64,000 bases of DNA from Vibrio sp. PID17_43. GTDB taxonomy: Bacteria; Pseudomonadota; Gammaproteobacteria; Enterobacterales; Vibrionaceae. The translations under genes and the position numbers were made by a program. Numbering within the stretch: position 1 is the stretch's first letter; every line of letters begins with the position of its first letter. Positions 31,658 to 40,928 of this stretch are shown here, piece after piece. Below the pieces are notes generated by a model that searched no databases, had not been told where the DNA came from, and saw only the letters and a program-made list of their open reading frames with translations. Location of the stretch: contig NZ_LIXM01000005.1 of the NCBI RefSeq assembly GCF_002608565.1, positions 124,001-188,000 of the forward strand. Direction: 5' to 3'.

Positions 31658-32725
31658 ATGAAAGATAACAAGAAGAAATCCAAAGAATACGCCAAACCGA
31701 TAGCAATATCGGTTGGTTTGCATGCGATTCTTGTTGTGGCTCTGCTTTGGGGGACAGACTTTACCATGTCTAAGCCTGAGCCTACAGGACAGATGGTTCA
31801 GGCCATCGTGATTGATCCAAAACTTGTTCAGCAACAAGCGAAGGAGATTCGTCAGCAACGCGAAAAGGCGGTCAAAAAGGAGCAAGACCGTCTTGATAAA
31901 CTAAGACGCGAAGCTGAGCAGCTTGAAAAAAATCGTAAAGCAGAAGAAGAACAGATTCGTAAGCTTAAAGAGCAGCAAGCAAAAGATGCGCAAGCCGCTC
32001 GTGAAGCCGAAGTTGCTCGCAAGAAGAAAGAACAAGAACGCAAGGCAGAAGAAGAACGGACTCGTAAAGAGAAAGTGCGAGCTGCAAAAGCGGAAAACGA
32101 ACGTAAAGCCAAAGAAGAGGCAGTGCGTAAAGCGGAGCAGGAGCGTTTAGCCAAAGAAGCGGCGATAGCGAAAGCCGAGCAGGAGCGTGTTACACGTGAA
32201 AAAGCCGCGAAAGAAGCGGAAGAGAAAGCGAAACGTGAACGTGAAGCTGCAGCAAAAGCCGAGCAAGAACGCATCGCGAAAGAAAAGGCAGCCAAAGAGG
32301 CTGCTGAGAAAGCACGCAAAGAAAAAGAGCGTCTTGAACGCTTAGAACGAGAACGCAAAGAGCAAGAAGCGGCGCTGAACGATATTTTTTCTGGCCTTGA
32401 AAGTGAGGCGAGTCAAAACAGTGCCGCACGTAACCGTTTTATTGACGATGAGCTCTCTCGCATGTCATCTATCTATACTCAAAATATTCAGCAAAGGTTG
32501 ATTAAGGATGACTACCTGTTGGGAAAAGAGTGTAGGGTAAACATCAGACTGATCCCTACAGGAACAGACATGATGGTGGCGGGCATTACCGTGTTAGGTG
32601 GCGACTCTCGCGTATGTGCCGCGGCGAAAAGTGCGATTGCGCAGGTAGGGACTTTCCCTAAATCGTCAGAAGATGCGGTCAATGAAAGACTAAAAGATAT
32701 CAACTTAACTGTTGCTTTGGACTAA
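31658..32725 (+). CDS. tolA: Cell envelope integrity protein TolA
   Basis: A 355-aa protein with a single N-terminal helix (about 15-32), a long Lys/Glu/Ala-rich helical stalk (about 45-235) and a C-terminal globular domain (about 240-355) with the family Cys pair (CRVNIRL and SRVCAAAK). TolA spans the periplasm and links TolQR to Pal and TolB. The repeated codons of the stalk produce many spurious frames on both strands. It begins 13 bases after tolR. Confidence 0.94.
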   Translation: MKDNKKKSKEYAKPIAISVGLHAILVVALLWGTDFTMSKPEPTGQMVQAIVIDPKLVQQQAKEIRQQREKAVKKEQDRLDKLRREAEQLEKNRKAEEEQIRKLKEQQAKDAQAAREAEVARKKKEQERKAEEERTRKEKVRAAKAENERKAKEEAVRKAEQERLAKEAAIAKAEQERVTREKAAKEAEEKAKREREAAAKAEQERIAKEKAAKEAAEKARKEKERLERLERERKEQEAALNDIFSGLESEASQNSAARNRFIDDELSRMSSIYTQNIQQRLIKDDYLLGKECRVNIRLIPTGTDMMVAGITVLGGDSRVCAAAKSAIAQVGTFPKSSEDAVNERLKDINLTVALD

Positions 32726-32738
32726 AAGGAACTGAGAC

Positions 32739-34091
32739 GTGATTAAACGCCTTTTACTAGGAATGTTTGTACTGCTTGGCAGTCTTACGAGTGTAGCTCA
32801 CGCTGCATTAGAGCTGGTGATTACCGATGGTATTGATTCAGCACGCCCCATTGCTGTTGTTCCATTTAAATGGGAAGGCAGTGAACCACTTCCAACCGAT
32901 ATTTCTGCTGTAATTGCTTCCGATTTACAACGTAGCGGTAAATTCAGCCCAGTACCGACGAACAAAATGCCACAGACACCGTTTAATGAATCGGAGGTGA
33001 ACTTTGATGCATGGACAAACTTAGGTGTTGACGCGCTACTGACGGGATCAATTGCGAAAAATGAGCAAGGTAACTACGTGGTGAATTACCAGCTTGTGGA
33101 CGTTGTGCGTGGTCAGTTAACAGGCGGACAAAGCAAAGCGTTAGGCGGGGATGGTGAGTTAGTGCTGTCTAAAGATCACGTGTTGTTCAACAAGGTGGCC
33201 ACCCTTGAAGGCCCGCGTATGCGAGAGTATGCTCATCGTATTTCCGACCTAGTGTATGAACAGCTAACCGGTGAGCGTGGTGCGTTTATGACACGTATCG
33301 CTTACGTGGTCGTGGACGATAAAGATCGCTTCCCTTACCAATTGCGTGTTGCTGATTATGACGGTTACAACGAGCGTTTGGTGCTGCGTTCTAAACAGCC
33401 ACTGATGTCGCCAGCATGGTCGCCAGATGGTCAAAAACTTGCTTATGTGAGCTTCCAGAATGGGCAGGCGGAAATTTTCATCATGAACATTTACACTGGC
33501 GAACGTGAAAAAATAACGTCATACCCTCGCCATAATGGCGCACCAAGATTTTCGCCGGACGGCAGCCAATTAGCTTTGGTTCTGTCAAAGACGGGGTCAT
33601 TACAGGTGTACACATTGGATCTAAAAACTCGCAAGTTGACGCAAATTACGAGTGGCAGATCAAATAATACCGAACCTTTCTGGTATCCTGATGGTAAATC
33701 GTTAATTTTCACATCGGATAGGGGTGGTAAACCACAGATTTATCAAGTAAATTTGGACAGCGGTTCGACTAGCCGTTTGACGTGGCAAGGCAGTCAAAAC
33801 TTAGGTGGTCAAATTACACCAGATGGCCGATTCCTCGTCATGGTGAATCGCAGTGACTCAGGTTTCAATTTGGCAAAACAAGATTTGGAAACAGGCGCGC
33901 TTGAGGTATTAACAAAAACGTTGCTTGATGAGTCACCGAGTATTGCCCCAAATGGTGGCATGGTTATTTATAGCTCGATTTACAATAAGAAAAACGTACT
34001 ATCGATGGTGTCAATTGATGGTCGATTTAAAGCGAGATTACCAGCAACAAATGGGCGCGTGAGAGCGCCAGCATGGTCACCGTTTTTGTAG
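32739..34091 (+). CDS. tolB: Tol-Pal system beta-propeller protein TolB
   Basis: A 450-aa periplasmic protein. The signal peptide ([15 protein letters not shown], cut about residue 22) precedes a domain binding TolA and a six-bladed propeller with repeated SPDG and PDGK motifs (about 200-445). It binds Pal. The start is GTG 32739 with AAGGA 8 bases upstream. pal follows 33 bases later. Confidence 0.96.
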   Translation: MIKRLLLGMFVLLGSLTSVAHAALELVITDGIDSARPIAVVPFKWEGSEPLPTDISAVIASDLQRSGKFSPVPTNKMPQTPFNESEVNFDAWTNLGVDALLTGSIAKNEQGNYVVNYQLVDVVRGQLTGGQSKALGGDGELVLSKDHVLFNKVATLEGPRMREYAHRISDLVYEQLTGERGAFMTRIAYVVVDDKDRFPYQLRVADYDGYNERLVLRSKQPLMSPAWSPDGQKLAYVSFQNGQAEIFIMNIYTGEREKITSYPRHNGAPRFSPDGSQLALVLSKTGSLQVYTLDLKTRKLTQITSGRSNNTEPFWYPDGKSLIFTSDRGGKPQIYQVNLDSGSTSRLTWQGSQNLGGQITPDGRFLVMVNRSDSGFNLAKQDLETGALEVLTKTLLDESPSIAPNGGMVIYSSIYNKKNVLSMVSIDGRFKARLPATNGRVRAPAWSPFL

Positions 34092-34124
34092 TAACAAGTT
34101 TGATTTTTAATGAAGGAAAATAAG

Positions 34125-34646
34125 ATGCAACTGAACAAAGTTCTCAAAGGACTACTAATCGCGATTCCTGTAATGGCTATGACTGCGTGTAGCTCAAGCG
34201 ATGACGCAGCTTCAAGTACTGGTGCAGCAACTAACACTGGTAGTACAGAAACGACAGTAGTGACTCCGATCGATCCAAATGGTCAACTTACGGAGCAAGA
34301 ACTTAAAGAGCAAGCGCTACGTGAAACTCAAACTATCTACTTCGCATTTGATAACTCTACCATTGCCGGCGATTATGAAGAGATGCTAGCGGCTCATGCT
34401 TCTTACCTAAGCAAGAACCCAGCACTTAAAGTAACTATCGAAGGTCATGCCGATGAGCGCGGTACCCCTGAGTACAACATCGCACTAGGCGAGCGTCGTG
34501 CACAAGCTGTTGCAAACTACCTACAAGCGCTAGGTGTTCAAGCTGATCAAATCGCTATCGTTAGCTACGGTGAAGAGAAGCCACTTCTTCTAGGTCAATC
34601 TGAAGATGTTTACGCTAAGAACCGTCGTGCGGTCCTAGTATACTAA
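34125..34646 (+). CDS. pal: Peptidoglycan-associated lipoprotein Pal
   Basis: A 173-aa outer-membrane lipoprotein. The lipobox MAMTAC puts the lipidated Cys at residue 22; a low-complexity linker leads to an OmpA-like domain with [22 protein letters not shown], which binds diaminopimelate of peptidoglycan. I chose ATG 34125 because GAAGGA precedes it; an ATG five codons upstream includes that site inside the frame. It is the anchoring end of the Tol-Pal system. Confidence 0.96.
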   Translation: MQLNKVLKGLLIAIPVMAMTACSSSDDAASSTGAATNTGSTETTVVTPIDPNGQLTEQELKEQALRETQTIYFAFDNSTIAGDYEEMLAAHASYLSKNPALKVTIEGHADERGTPEYNIALGERRAQAVANYLQALGVQADQIAIVSYGEEKPLLLGQSEDVYAKNRRAVLVY

Positions 34647-34661
34647 TTCGAGGTAAACCTC

Positions 34662-35417
34662 ATGTTCAGTAACACTAAGCGCGCTGTTACGCTTACGTTG
34701 CTGGCAAGTGCAGCGAACTTCGCGTTCGCTGCACCGGCCCCAGTATCAGATCTCAACAGCACATCATCATTATCTACTCGATCTTCTTCCGAAACCGATA
34801 TCGAGCGTTTAGAGCGCTTGCTGCAAAATCGCAACCGCGTTCAGCTTCAAATGCAAGAGCAAATTGACCAAATGTCACAAGAGATCAGTGATCTTCGTGG
34901 TCAGTTAGAGCGCAATAGCTACGAAATGCAGCAAATGTTGCAACGTCAACGTGAGTTGTTTGTGGAGCTTGATCGCCTGCGTGGTGAAATGAAAACTGCG
35001 CCAGTGGAACCGAGTAAACCAGCAGAAACCGTTGGTAAGTATACATCGAACGCCGATGAACAAACGGCTTATCAAAACGCGGTCGATCTTATTCTTAAAA
35101 AGCGTGACTACGCGGGTGCGATTGCAGCGTTCACACAGTTCCAAAAGGACTACCCGGATTCCACTTACTCAGCAAACTCTCACTACTGGCTTGGCCAGTT
35201 GTACTTTGCTAAGAAGCAAGATAAAGATGCGGTAAAAAGCTTTGCCGCTGTGGTCTCTTACAAAGACTCAAACAAACGTGCAGATGCATTAGTTAAGTTG
35301 GGCGATATCGCAGAACGTAACAACAATGCAGAGCAGGCGAAGAAATACTACCAGCAAGTGGTGGACGAATACGCTGGCAGTGCTTCAGCCAAAGTCGCCA
35401 GTTCAAAGCTGAAATAG
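34662..35417 (+). CDS. cpoB: Cell division coordinator CpoB (YbgF)
   Basis: A 251-aa periplasmic protein with a signal peptide (cut near FAFA-AP, residue 24), an N-terminal trimerising coiled coil (about 40-110) and C-terminal TPR repeats (about 130-250; YAGAIAAFTQF, SANSHYWLGQLYFA). CpoB couples Tol-Pal with septal peptidoglycan synthesis by PBP1B in E. coli. It is the last gene of the tol-pal operon; a terminator follows 7 bases after. Confidence 0.94.
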   Translation: MFSNTKRAVTLTLLASAANFAFAAPAPVSDLNSTSSLSTRSSSETDIERLERLLQNRNRVQLQMQEQIDQMSQEISDLRGQLERNSYEMQQMLQRQRELFVELDRLRGEMKTAPVEPSKPAETVGKYTSNADEQTAYQNAVDLILKKRDYAGAIAAFTQFQKDYPDSTYSANSHYWLGQLYFAKKQDKDAVKSFAAVVSYKDSNKRADALVKLGDIAERNNNAEQAKKYYQQVVDEYAGSASAKVASSKLK

Positions 35418-35424
35418 TATTGAT

Positions 35425-35453
35425 AAAAAAGAGAGCTTACGCTCTCTTTTTTG
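35425..35453 (+). terminator. Terminator of the tol-pal operon
   Basis: AAAAAAGAGAGC (35425-35436) pairs with its complement (35441-35452) around loop TTAC. Confidence 0.88.
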
Positions 35454-35620
35454 CTTAGTTGGGTTACCTTGTGATCCCTGTTCCTTCCGTAAATGGAAGA
35501 ATTGTTATGTCTAACAAAGATATAAGGTTAGGGTGACAGAAATTCTTGTAACGGGTTGGTTTTTAAAAATTAACAAGGTTACAATGTACGGATTAAAGGA
35601 AGTTGCGTAGAGCAAGAGCA

Positions 35621-36682
35621 ATGAGCCATATACTAGACAAAATTGATACCGTTTACCCATTCCCACCAAAACCAATTCCATTAAGCGAAGAAGAAAAAAC
35701 GTTTTACATTGAGCGTATTAAGAAACTGCTTAAAGAGAAAGATGCGGTACTTATCGCGCACTACTACACCGATCCTGAGATCCAAGCATTGGCGGAGGAA
35801 ACGGGCGGTTTTGTTGGCGATTCGTTAGAGATGGCGAAATTTGGTAATCGTCATCCAGCAAGCACATTAATCATCGCTGGCGTTCGCTTTATGGGCGAGT
35901 CTGCAAAGATCTTAACACCTGAAAAACACATTCTAATGCCAACATTAGATGCAGAATGTTCACTTGATCTTGGTTGCCCGGCGGACAAGTTCAGCGAATT
36001 CTGTGATGCGCACCCTGACCATACCGTTGTTGTATACGCCAATACTTCTGCGGCTGTTAAAGCTCGTGCTGACTGGGTCGTAACGTCAAGTATCGCTCTT
36101 GAAATCGTTGAACACCTAGATGCAGCAGATAAACCAATCATTTGGGGCCCTGACCGTCACCTAGGCTCGTATATTGCGAACAAAACTGGCGCAGACATGT
36201 TGCTATGGCAAGGTGAGTGTGTGGTTCACGATGAGTTTTCGGCTGATGCGCTGCGTAAGATGAAGAGCGTTTATCCAGACGCCGCAATACTAGTGCACCC
36301 TGAGTCCCCTGCTAGTGTGGTTGAGCTTGCCGATGCTGTGGGCTCGACGAGTCAACTCATCAAAGCAGCGAAAGCGTTGCCTCATCAGCAAATGATCGTT
36401 GCAACCGACAAAGGCATCTTCTTTAAGATGCAGCAGCTTGTTCCAGAAAAAGAATTGATTGAAGCACCAACTGCAGGTGCAGGTGCGACATGTCGTAGCT
36501 GTGCACACTGTCCTTGGATGGCGATGAACGGCCTTAAAGCAATTGAAAAAGCGTTGAGTGAAGGTGGTGAAGAGCATGAGATTTTCGTGGATGAAGCACT
36601 ACGTGTGAAATCGCTTATCCCACTGAACCGTATGCTAGATTTCGCTGAGCAGCTCAACATGCAAGTGAAAGGCAACGCTTAA
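35621..36682 (+). CDS. nadA: Quinolinate synthase NadA
   Basis: NadA condenses iminoaspartate and dihydroxyacetone phosphate to quinolinate, the NAD precursor. The 353-aa protein has the three Fe-S ligand cysteines at Cys113 (AECSLDLGC), in the [11 protein letters not shown] segment and in [13 protein letters not shown], plus [25 protein letters not shown] 35621 ([18 protein letters not shown]) fits the E. coli start; a TTG six codons earlier is less likely. It is followed by its own terminator. nadB is elsewhere. Confidence 0.96.
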   Translation: MSHILDKIDTVYPFPPKPIPLSEEEKTFYIERIKKLLKEKDAVLIAHYYTDPEIQALAEETGGFVGDSLEMAKFGNRHPASTLIIAGVRFMGESAKILTPEKHILMPTLDAECSLDLGCPADKFSEFCDAHPDHTVVVYANTSAAVKARADWVVTSSIALEIVEHLDAADKPIIWGPDRHLGSYIANKTGADMLLWQGECVVHDEFSADALRKMKSVYPDAAILVHPESPASVVELADAVGSTSQLIKAAKALPHQQMIVATDKGIFFKMQQLVPEKELIEAPTAGAGATCRSCAHCPWMAMNGLKAIEKALSEGGEEHEIFVDEALRVKSLIPLNRMLDFAEQLNMQVKGNA

Positions 36683-36710
36683 GCATTTGTAAATTGTTAA
36701 GTTAAATCTC

Positions 36711-36740
36711 AAAAACCAGCCGAATATGGCTGGTTTTTTT
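36711..36740 (+). terminator. Terminator after nadA
   Basis: AAAAACCAGCC (36711-36721) pairs with GGCTGGTTTTT (36728-36738) around a 6-base loop with a T-run. Confidence 0.88.
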
Positions 36741-36800
36741 GTTTCTTACAATCAATGGGTTAGTATTTAGTTATCGCAATTAGAAAGGAATCGGAAACGT

Positions 36801-37844
36801 ATGGCAGTGTGGCTAGTACTGAAAAAGTGGTTAAGCACCCATTTTTTCAAATTGAGCAACCGAAACCTTCTCGTCATCAGTGGCGCTTATATTACCATCT
36901 CATGGTTGTTGTTGGCTCTTGCTGGAGAGCGCGCACTGACGGATAACTTCGCAAACTTCATCTACTACTTAATGGTCACCGCTTCAACGGTGGGTTATGG
37001 TGACCATTCACCGGTCACTGATATTGGCAAGTGGGTAGTCGTGTTGTTTATTATCCCGGGTGGTTTGAGTTTATTCGCTGCTATTTTAGGGCGAGTAGCA
37101 GGAGGGGCGATTGATTATTGGCGAGCAGGGATATTGGGTAAACGGAGAGTAAAAGTGGAAAATCATATCGTATTATTGGGTTGGAATGGCGCACGTACCA
37201 TGCACCTTATCCGTATGTTGCAGCATGAAGAGGAAGGCAAGCGCCCAATCGTGTTATGCAGCCGCTCAGACATAGAAAACCCATTACCGGGTGAGATTGG
37301 TTTTATCAAGGTGAACAGTTACACCGATGCGCAGGAGATGAAGAACGCTAACATCACCAGTGCCAACTGTATCATTGTTGATAACCTAAGTGATGATATT
37401 ACCCTCTCGGCCGCTTTGTATTGTGCCTCCGTGAATCCTGACGCACACTTGCTCGCCTACTTCAAAGACGAAGCGCTAGGCCGATTGCTCAGTCAGCATT
37501 GTCCGAAAGCCGAGTGTATCCCCGCCGTTGGTGCAGAGATGTTGGCAAAAGCGGCGGTCGACCCTGGCTCGAGTGCGCTGCATCAAGAACTGTTAGCCTC
37601 GACCCGAGGAATGACGCAATACTCAGTGATTTATCCAGAAAACCAACCACCGACAAGCGTAGAAACGATCTTCGGATTTATTAAGCAGCGTCATCAAGCC
37701 ACATTGATTGCGGTTGATCTTGGAAATGGTATCGAACTCAACCCTGATCTAGAGGCAGCAGTACCAGCCAATACCAAGTTGTTTTACATTGCAGACGAGC
37801 GTATTGAAGATTTCTCTTGGACAGACATGAACAAAGACAAATAA
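36801..37844 (+). CDS. Potassium channel family protein with RCK/TrkA-N domain
   Basis: A 347-aa inner-membrane channel. Two transmembrane helices (about 24-42 and 76-98) flank a pore loop with the K+ filter TVGYGD at 63-68. The cytoplasmic part starts with a Rossmann/RCK fold (HIVLLGWNGARTMHLI, about 117-132) resembling TrkA-N, followed by a second lobe. The nucleotide-site glycine pattern GWNGAR differs from the standard GxGxxG, so ligand binding is uncertain. It probably lets K+ cross the membrane under ligand control. A single-gene unit. Confidence 0.88.
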   Translation: MAVWLVLKKWLSTHFFKLSNRNLLVISGAYITISWLLLALAGERALTDNFANFIYYLMVTASTVGYGDHSPVTDIGKWVVVLFIIPGGLSLFAAILGRVAGGAIDYWRAGILGKRRVKVENHIVLLGWNGARTMHLIRMLQHEEEGKRPIVLCSRSDIENPLPGEIGFIKVNSYTDAQEMKNANITSANCIIVDNLSDDITLSAALYCASVNPDAHLLAYFKDEALGRLLSQHCPKAECIPAVGAEMLAKAAVDPGSSALHQELLASTRGMTQYSVIYPENQPPTSVETIFGFIKQRHQATLIAVDLGNGIELNPDLEAAVPANTKLFYIADERIEDFSWTDMNKDK

Positions 37845-37929
37845 TGCATATCGTTGCCAACCTGTTGGCCGTTGGTTAGTGAAGCAAGGTATGGCGTGTT
37901 ACGTTCCACATTTATTTCAACGTGATCAA

Positions 37930-37961
37930 AAAAAGCTCTCCTAGGCCTAGGAGAGCTTTTT
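37930..37961. terminator. Bidirectional terminator between channel and UPF0149 genes
   Basis: A 32-base perfect palindrome (arms AAAAAGCTCTCCTAGG and its complement) with A-run and T-run at the two ends, between convergent genes. Confidence 0.88.
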
Positions 37962-37969
37962 AGTTGTGA

Positions 37970-38593
37970 TTATTGATCTTCAGCGAGCGTCACACCACGC
38001 TGAGTCAGACCGCTAAGCATCATTGGTACTGCATTGAAGATCTCTTCAAATTGCTCCAAACCTTCTATGCCTTGTTCTGCAAGTGCCGCGATGGTGGTTT
38101 CTGGATCGTAAAGCATGGTCAGAGAAAGAAGAACCCCCCCAAGCAACGCGTTGTCTTCGCTGTCTTCCGGCATCAGTGTTTCCCAATCATCACGAGCAAG
38201 TTGCCAACCTTGAAGCACACCCTCGCAGAAATCACGAGTGGTTGCAGAAATAATGTCTTGCTCATCCAAAGTACAACCTTCAGGCCACTGCCAAGACCCG
38301 TCAAGAAGCGCAGGACGTGCCTGGTTCCACATTTGTACGATCTCATCAATGTATTGTTCTAGTTGCTCGCCATCAGAAAATGGCGCAGTTTCTTCTCCGC
38401 CCCACAGAAATGGTAGCCACTCTTGAGGCATCAATACGTTTGGTGCTGACGCCATCGCTGTCACGAAGCCCTGAGTTTTCGCCAGGTTTAGTAGTTTTCC
38501 GTCAAGCTCTGGAAGAGAAAGAATATCTTGTAGTTTCAAAATAAAATACCATTTGTTAATGGATTGGTTGATTGCGCTTATCTTACCAATCAA
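37970..38593 (-). CDS. UPF0149 (YecA/YgfB-like) protein
   Basis: A 207-aa mainly helical acidic protein of the UPF0149 group: VLMPQEWLPFLWGG, FCEGVLQGWQLA and DDWETLMPEDSEDNALLGG are family segments. It has no C-terminal SEC-C zinc motif. The function is unknown. The start is uncertain: the full frame adds an 18-residue head (MIGKISAINQSINKWYFI), while a TTG at 38539 would give LKLQDILSLPELDG, which looks more like the family; neither has a clear ribosome site. Confidence 0.75.
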   Translation of the reverse strand: MIGKISAINQSINKWYFILKLQDILSLPELDGKLLNLAKTQGFVTAMASAPNVLMPQEWLPFLWGGEETAPFSDGEQLEQYIDEIVQMWNQARPALLDGSWQWPEGCTLDEQDIISATTRDFCEGVLQGWQLARDDWETLMPEDSEDNALLGGVLLSLTMLYDPETTIAALAEQGIEGLEQFEEIFNAVPMMLSGLTQRGVTLAEDQ

Positions 38594-39087
38594 TCAGGCA
38601 TAAATCGATATACCTATGCGACTCCAAAGGGTAGGGGGTGTTTAGATTTATGTAAATTAGCCCTTCACTTGGAAATCCCCCCTCTTGCTCTGATAGCTAG
38701 TGCTTCACTGTCTCTGCAATTATCTAGGCTGCCGGTTTTCTCCGAATCTCATCTCCTGGTTAGCATAAGTGTGCTTATTTGAATGACTATGGCCATATAT
38801 TCTGCCATCAATCTGCATGTTTTCATTGGCTAACTCATTTGGAAAGTAAATAAATTACGTTTTTAAGCTTCAGTTTAGGCCGTTTTATGGCTGATTTTGC
38901 TAGTGCTGGTGAGATTCTCTATCTTAATGGCTAAATGTGGTTATTAATTTACAACTTAACAATTAAAATGGTTATTTAAACTGAATAACTTATGATTTAA
39001 TAGTCTCAACAACTACATAGGTCTTATGGTGTAGTAAGTTATCTTTTGTTTGCCATGTATGTTGGTGTTTGATGTTAGAGGTTGTAA
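38594..39087. other. 494-base intergenic region without a recognised gene
   Basis: A/T-rich sequence between the divergent UPF0149 gene and alaE. No convincing frame, hairpin or known RNA was seen. It should contain the promoters of both genes. Confidence 0.5.
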
Positions 39088-39537
39088 ATGAAGTCGCGTG
39101 GACCATTTTGTATTCGTAATGCTGCAGCGGATACTTTTGCTATGGTGGTGTTTTGTTTTATCACTGGGATGGTTATTGAAATTTTGATTTCGGGTATGAC
39201 GTTTGAACAGTCCCTAGCATCGCGTACATTGTCTATTCCAGTAAACATCGCGATTGCTTGGCCTTACGGCATGTTCCGCGATTGGGTGCTGCGCCAAGGT
39301 AAAAAGGTATCTCCTTCGTCTGTTATAAAAAACGTGTCTGATTTAGTGGCGTATGTATTGTTCCAGTCACCGGTTTATGCAGGTATCTTATTTGCCGTTG
39401 GAGCATCAACGGAGCAAATCATCACTGCCGTCGCTAGTAATGCAGTGGTGTCTTGTGGCATGGGAGTACTTTACGGCTACTTCCTCGATCAGTGCCGTCG
39501 TTGGTTCCGTGTGCCGGGTTACTATCAAGGCGCGTAA
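39088..39537 (+). CDS. alaE: L-alanine exporter AlaE
   Basis: A 149-aa inner-membrane protein with four hydrophobic helices. It has the AlaE landmarks [39 protein letters not shown] and the [20 protein letters not shown] end. AlaE pumps out surplus L-alanine, for instance during peptide use. GAGG about 8 bases upstream supports the ATG at 39088. It is a single gene just before tRNA-Ser. Confidence 0.9.
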   Translation: MKSRGPFCIRNAAADTFAMVVFCFITGMVIEILISGMTFEQSLASRTLSIPVNIAIAWPYGMFRDWVLRQGKKVSPSSVIKNVSDLVAYVLFQSPVYAGILFAVGASTEQIITAVASNAVVSCGMGVLYGYFLDQCRRWFRVPGYYQGA

Positions 39538-39612
39538 TTGTCCCACTTTTGCTCAATTTAGCTAGATAATGAGCAAACAAACGAAAAAGGGTGCTTTTTT
39601 TTATATTTAGCC

Positions 39613-39640
39613 TTGACCATCAGGCACATAATCATTAAAT
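39613..39640 (+). promoter_or_regulatory. Candidate tRNA-Ser promoter
   Basis: TTGACC (39613-39618) is spaced 16 bases from TTAAAT (39635-39640), followed by a GC-rich GCGCC stretch like the discriminators of stable RNA promoters, about 40 bases before the tRNA. Confidence 0.5.
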
Positions 39641-39681
39641 TAGCGCCTCGTTAGCCAATGATGCTAACCACAATTTGATTC

Positions 39682-39769
39682 GGTGAGTTGTCCGAGTGGC
39701 TGAAGGAGCACGCCTGGAAAGTGTGTATACGGCAACGTATCGAGAGTTCGAATCTCTCACTCACCGCCA
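39682..39769 (+). tRNA. tRNA-Ser (GGA)
   Basis: An 88-base class II tRNA. The acceptor stem pairs GGTGAGT with ACTCACC, then discriminator G and an encoded CCA. The anticodon arm CACGC-CTGGAAA-GTGTG places GGA in the anticodon, reading UCC/UCU serine codons. A long variable arm (TATACGGCAACGTAT) and the T-loop GTTCGAATC are present. The accessory region begins directly downstream. Confidence 0.97.
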
Positions 39770-39780
39770 CATTCTATAGA

Positions 39781-39807
39781 AAAGACGTCCTAGGACGTCT
39801 TTTTTTG
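39781..39807 (+). terminator. Terminator after tRNA-Ser
   Basis: A 22-base perfect palindrome beginning AAAGACGTCC is followed by a T-run. A second copy of its left arm (AAAGACGTCC) lies at 39833-39842 without the right arm. Confidence 0.85.
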
Positions 39808-40081
39808 TATCTAAATCAATATATTACCTACCAAAGACGTCCACGTCGCTCAGTAAAATCCACGGCCTAGACGTATAAGCCAACGTATAGTTAACTTATC
39901 TCTGCCAGCACCACTATCCATTTTTACAACGAAATCGTTATACACTGCTAAGAATTGAACCCGAGAGGTAACTTCGATAAGTCAATGTATCCAATGGTTT
40001 TTATAGAAAGAACGGATAACCATTTTTAAGCGAGAATGAGGTTCAAGAAGATTATACATTTTTGACCTTAAGCGAGGGTGT

Positions 40082-40156
40082 TATGGGCAATATTGCAAAA
40101 AAACAAGTGAAACGGTTGTTGGTGGTCCTTGATGATATTTTCAAACACGAGGCTTA
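40082..40156 (+). CDS. Possible 24-aa micro-protein
   Basis: ATG at 40082 opens 24 codons (MGNIAKKQVKRLLVVLDDIF, then KHEA and stop). GAGGGTGTT precedes the ATG, with GAGG 5-6 bases upstream, and a GCGACA/TGTCGC hairpin follows. The peptide is basic and then acidic. It could be a real small protein, a leader, or the remains of a longer gene; nothing identifies its role. Confidence 0.3.
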
Positions 40157-40193
40157 AGAAGTTCCGAAAAGCGACATTTTCTGTCGCCCTTAT

Positions 40194-40202
40194 TGCTATA
40201 AT
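40194..40202 (+). promoter_or_regulatory. Extended -10 promoter element before the secreted-protein gene
   Basis: TGCTATAAT is an extended -10 (TGnTATAAT), 82 bases before the ATG at 40284. No clear -35 is seen. Confidence 0.35.
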
Positions 40203-40283
40203 CTTCTTCATTCATCGTTCGTCATACATAATTGACGTCTAGCTTCAGACCTGATCTTGAGGCGGCGTATTACAGAGATTGAA

Positions 40284-40883
40284 ATGAATAAACTCATCAC
40301 ATTGGCGGCGATTAGTATTAGCTTCACCGCATTTGCTCAGGATGAAGAGCCCCTTAGTCCCATCGTTCATGGTTTTCACCATAATGACAATATCATCAAC
40401 CCTAAATGTATCAATTTACTCCAAACCTCTGAGAGTGAGTCTCCGGAGTTCGGAATTATTCTCCGTTCAGTCATTATTGATAGTTGCCAAGAGAGTAACC
40501 TTGCTTTTGAGGGGCGTGATTATAGTGTCTCTTCAGATGGGGTAGTTTCGTACTTTGAAAACCCCGACGATGGTTATTCCCGTTTCCAATATAAAGTGCT
40601 AGGTAAAACGGAGCGTGGTGTTTTCGCTTTAGCCCATTCTGGATACATTGGTTTGTATCGGTTAGAGACTCAGGCCGTAGATTTTGACTTTAACAACTCA
40701 AACGAGCAAAGGGTCAATGTGTTAACCAAGTTAAGCCAATCGTGGGTGCCGTGTTTTCGATCTGCACAAGTTAAGGGAAACCAATTGCAAGTGATAAAAC
40801 ACGTTTGGGATCCTGCAGCATCAAGGGCGGAACAGTGCTCAGATAGATTAGAAACGGTCACATTTGATCTTTCACACTTTTAA
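40284..40883 (+). CDS. Secreted hypothetical protein
   Basis: The 199-aa product from ATG 40284 has a typical signal peptide (MNKLITLAAISISFTAFA, cut before QDEE), so it is probably periplasmic. A few Cys residues (about 5 in the mature part) may form disulfides. The rest looks like a beta-rich fold (YSVSSDGVVSYFEN, FALAHSGYIGLYRLE). I do not recognise a family. The open frame starts earlier at a TTG, but the signal peptide and an AGAG ribosome site mark 40284. An OGFr-domain gene follows 45 bases later. Confidence 0.6.
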   Translation: MNKLITLAAISISFTAFAQDEEPLSPIVHGFHHNDNIINPKCINLLQTSESESPEFGIILRSVIIDSCQESNLAFEGRDYSVSSDGVVSYFENPDDGYSRFQYKVLGKTERGVFALAHSGYIGLYRLETQAVDFDFNNSNEQRVNVLTKLSQSWVPCFRSAQVKGNQLQVIKHVWDPAASRAEQCSDRLETVTFDLSHF

Positions 40884-40928
40884 ATAACGACTTTGAGTGC
40901 AAAACACGATATCAAAAGAGAAATGGTA

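Larger units (their letters stand above)
39808..40283. other. Region between tRNA-Ser and the first accessory gene
   Basis: No standard gene is seen. It contains a partial copy of the terminator arm (39833-39842), a 24-codon frame at 40082-40156 with a good ribosome site, a short hairpin (40171-40187) and an extended -10 element (40194-40202). No integrase fragment was recognised. Confidence 0.5.

Noticed and set aside
31850..32360. Repetitive Lys/Glu/Ala codons and long frames on the opposite strand
   Set aside because: This is the helical stalk of TolA; the antisense frames are a product of its codon bias, not genes or a repeat array.
39955..39980. tRNA-like phrase GAATTGAACCCGAGAGG
   Set aside because: It recalls the complement of a tRNA T-arm, but no matching acceptor or anticodon stem is found on either strand.
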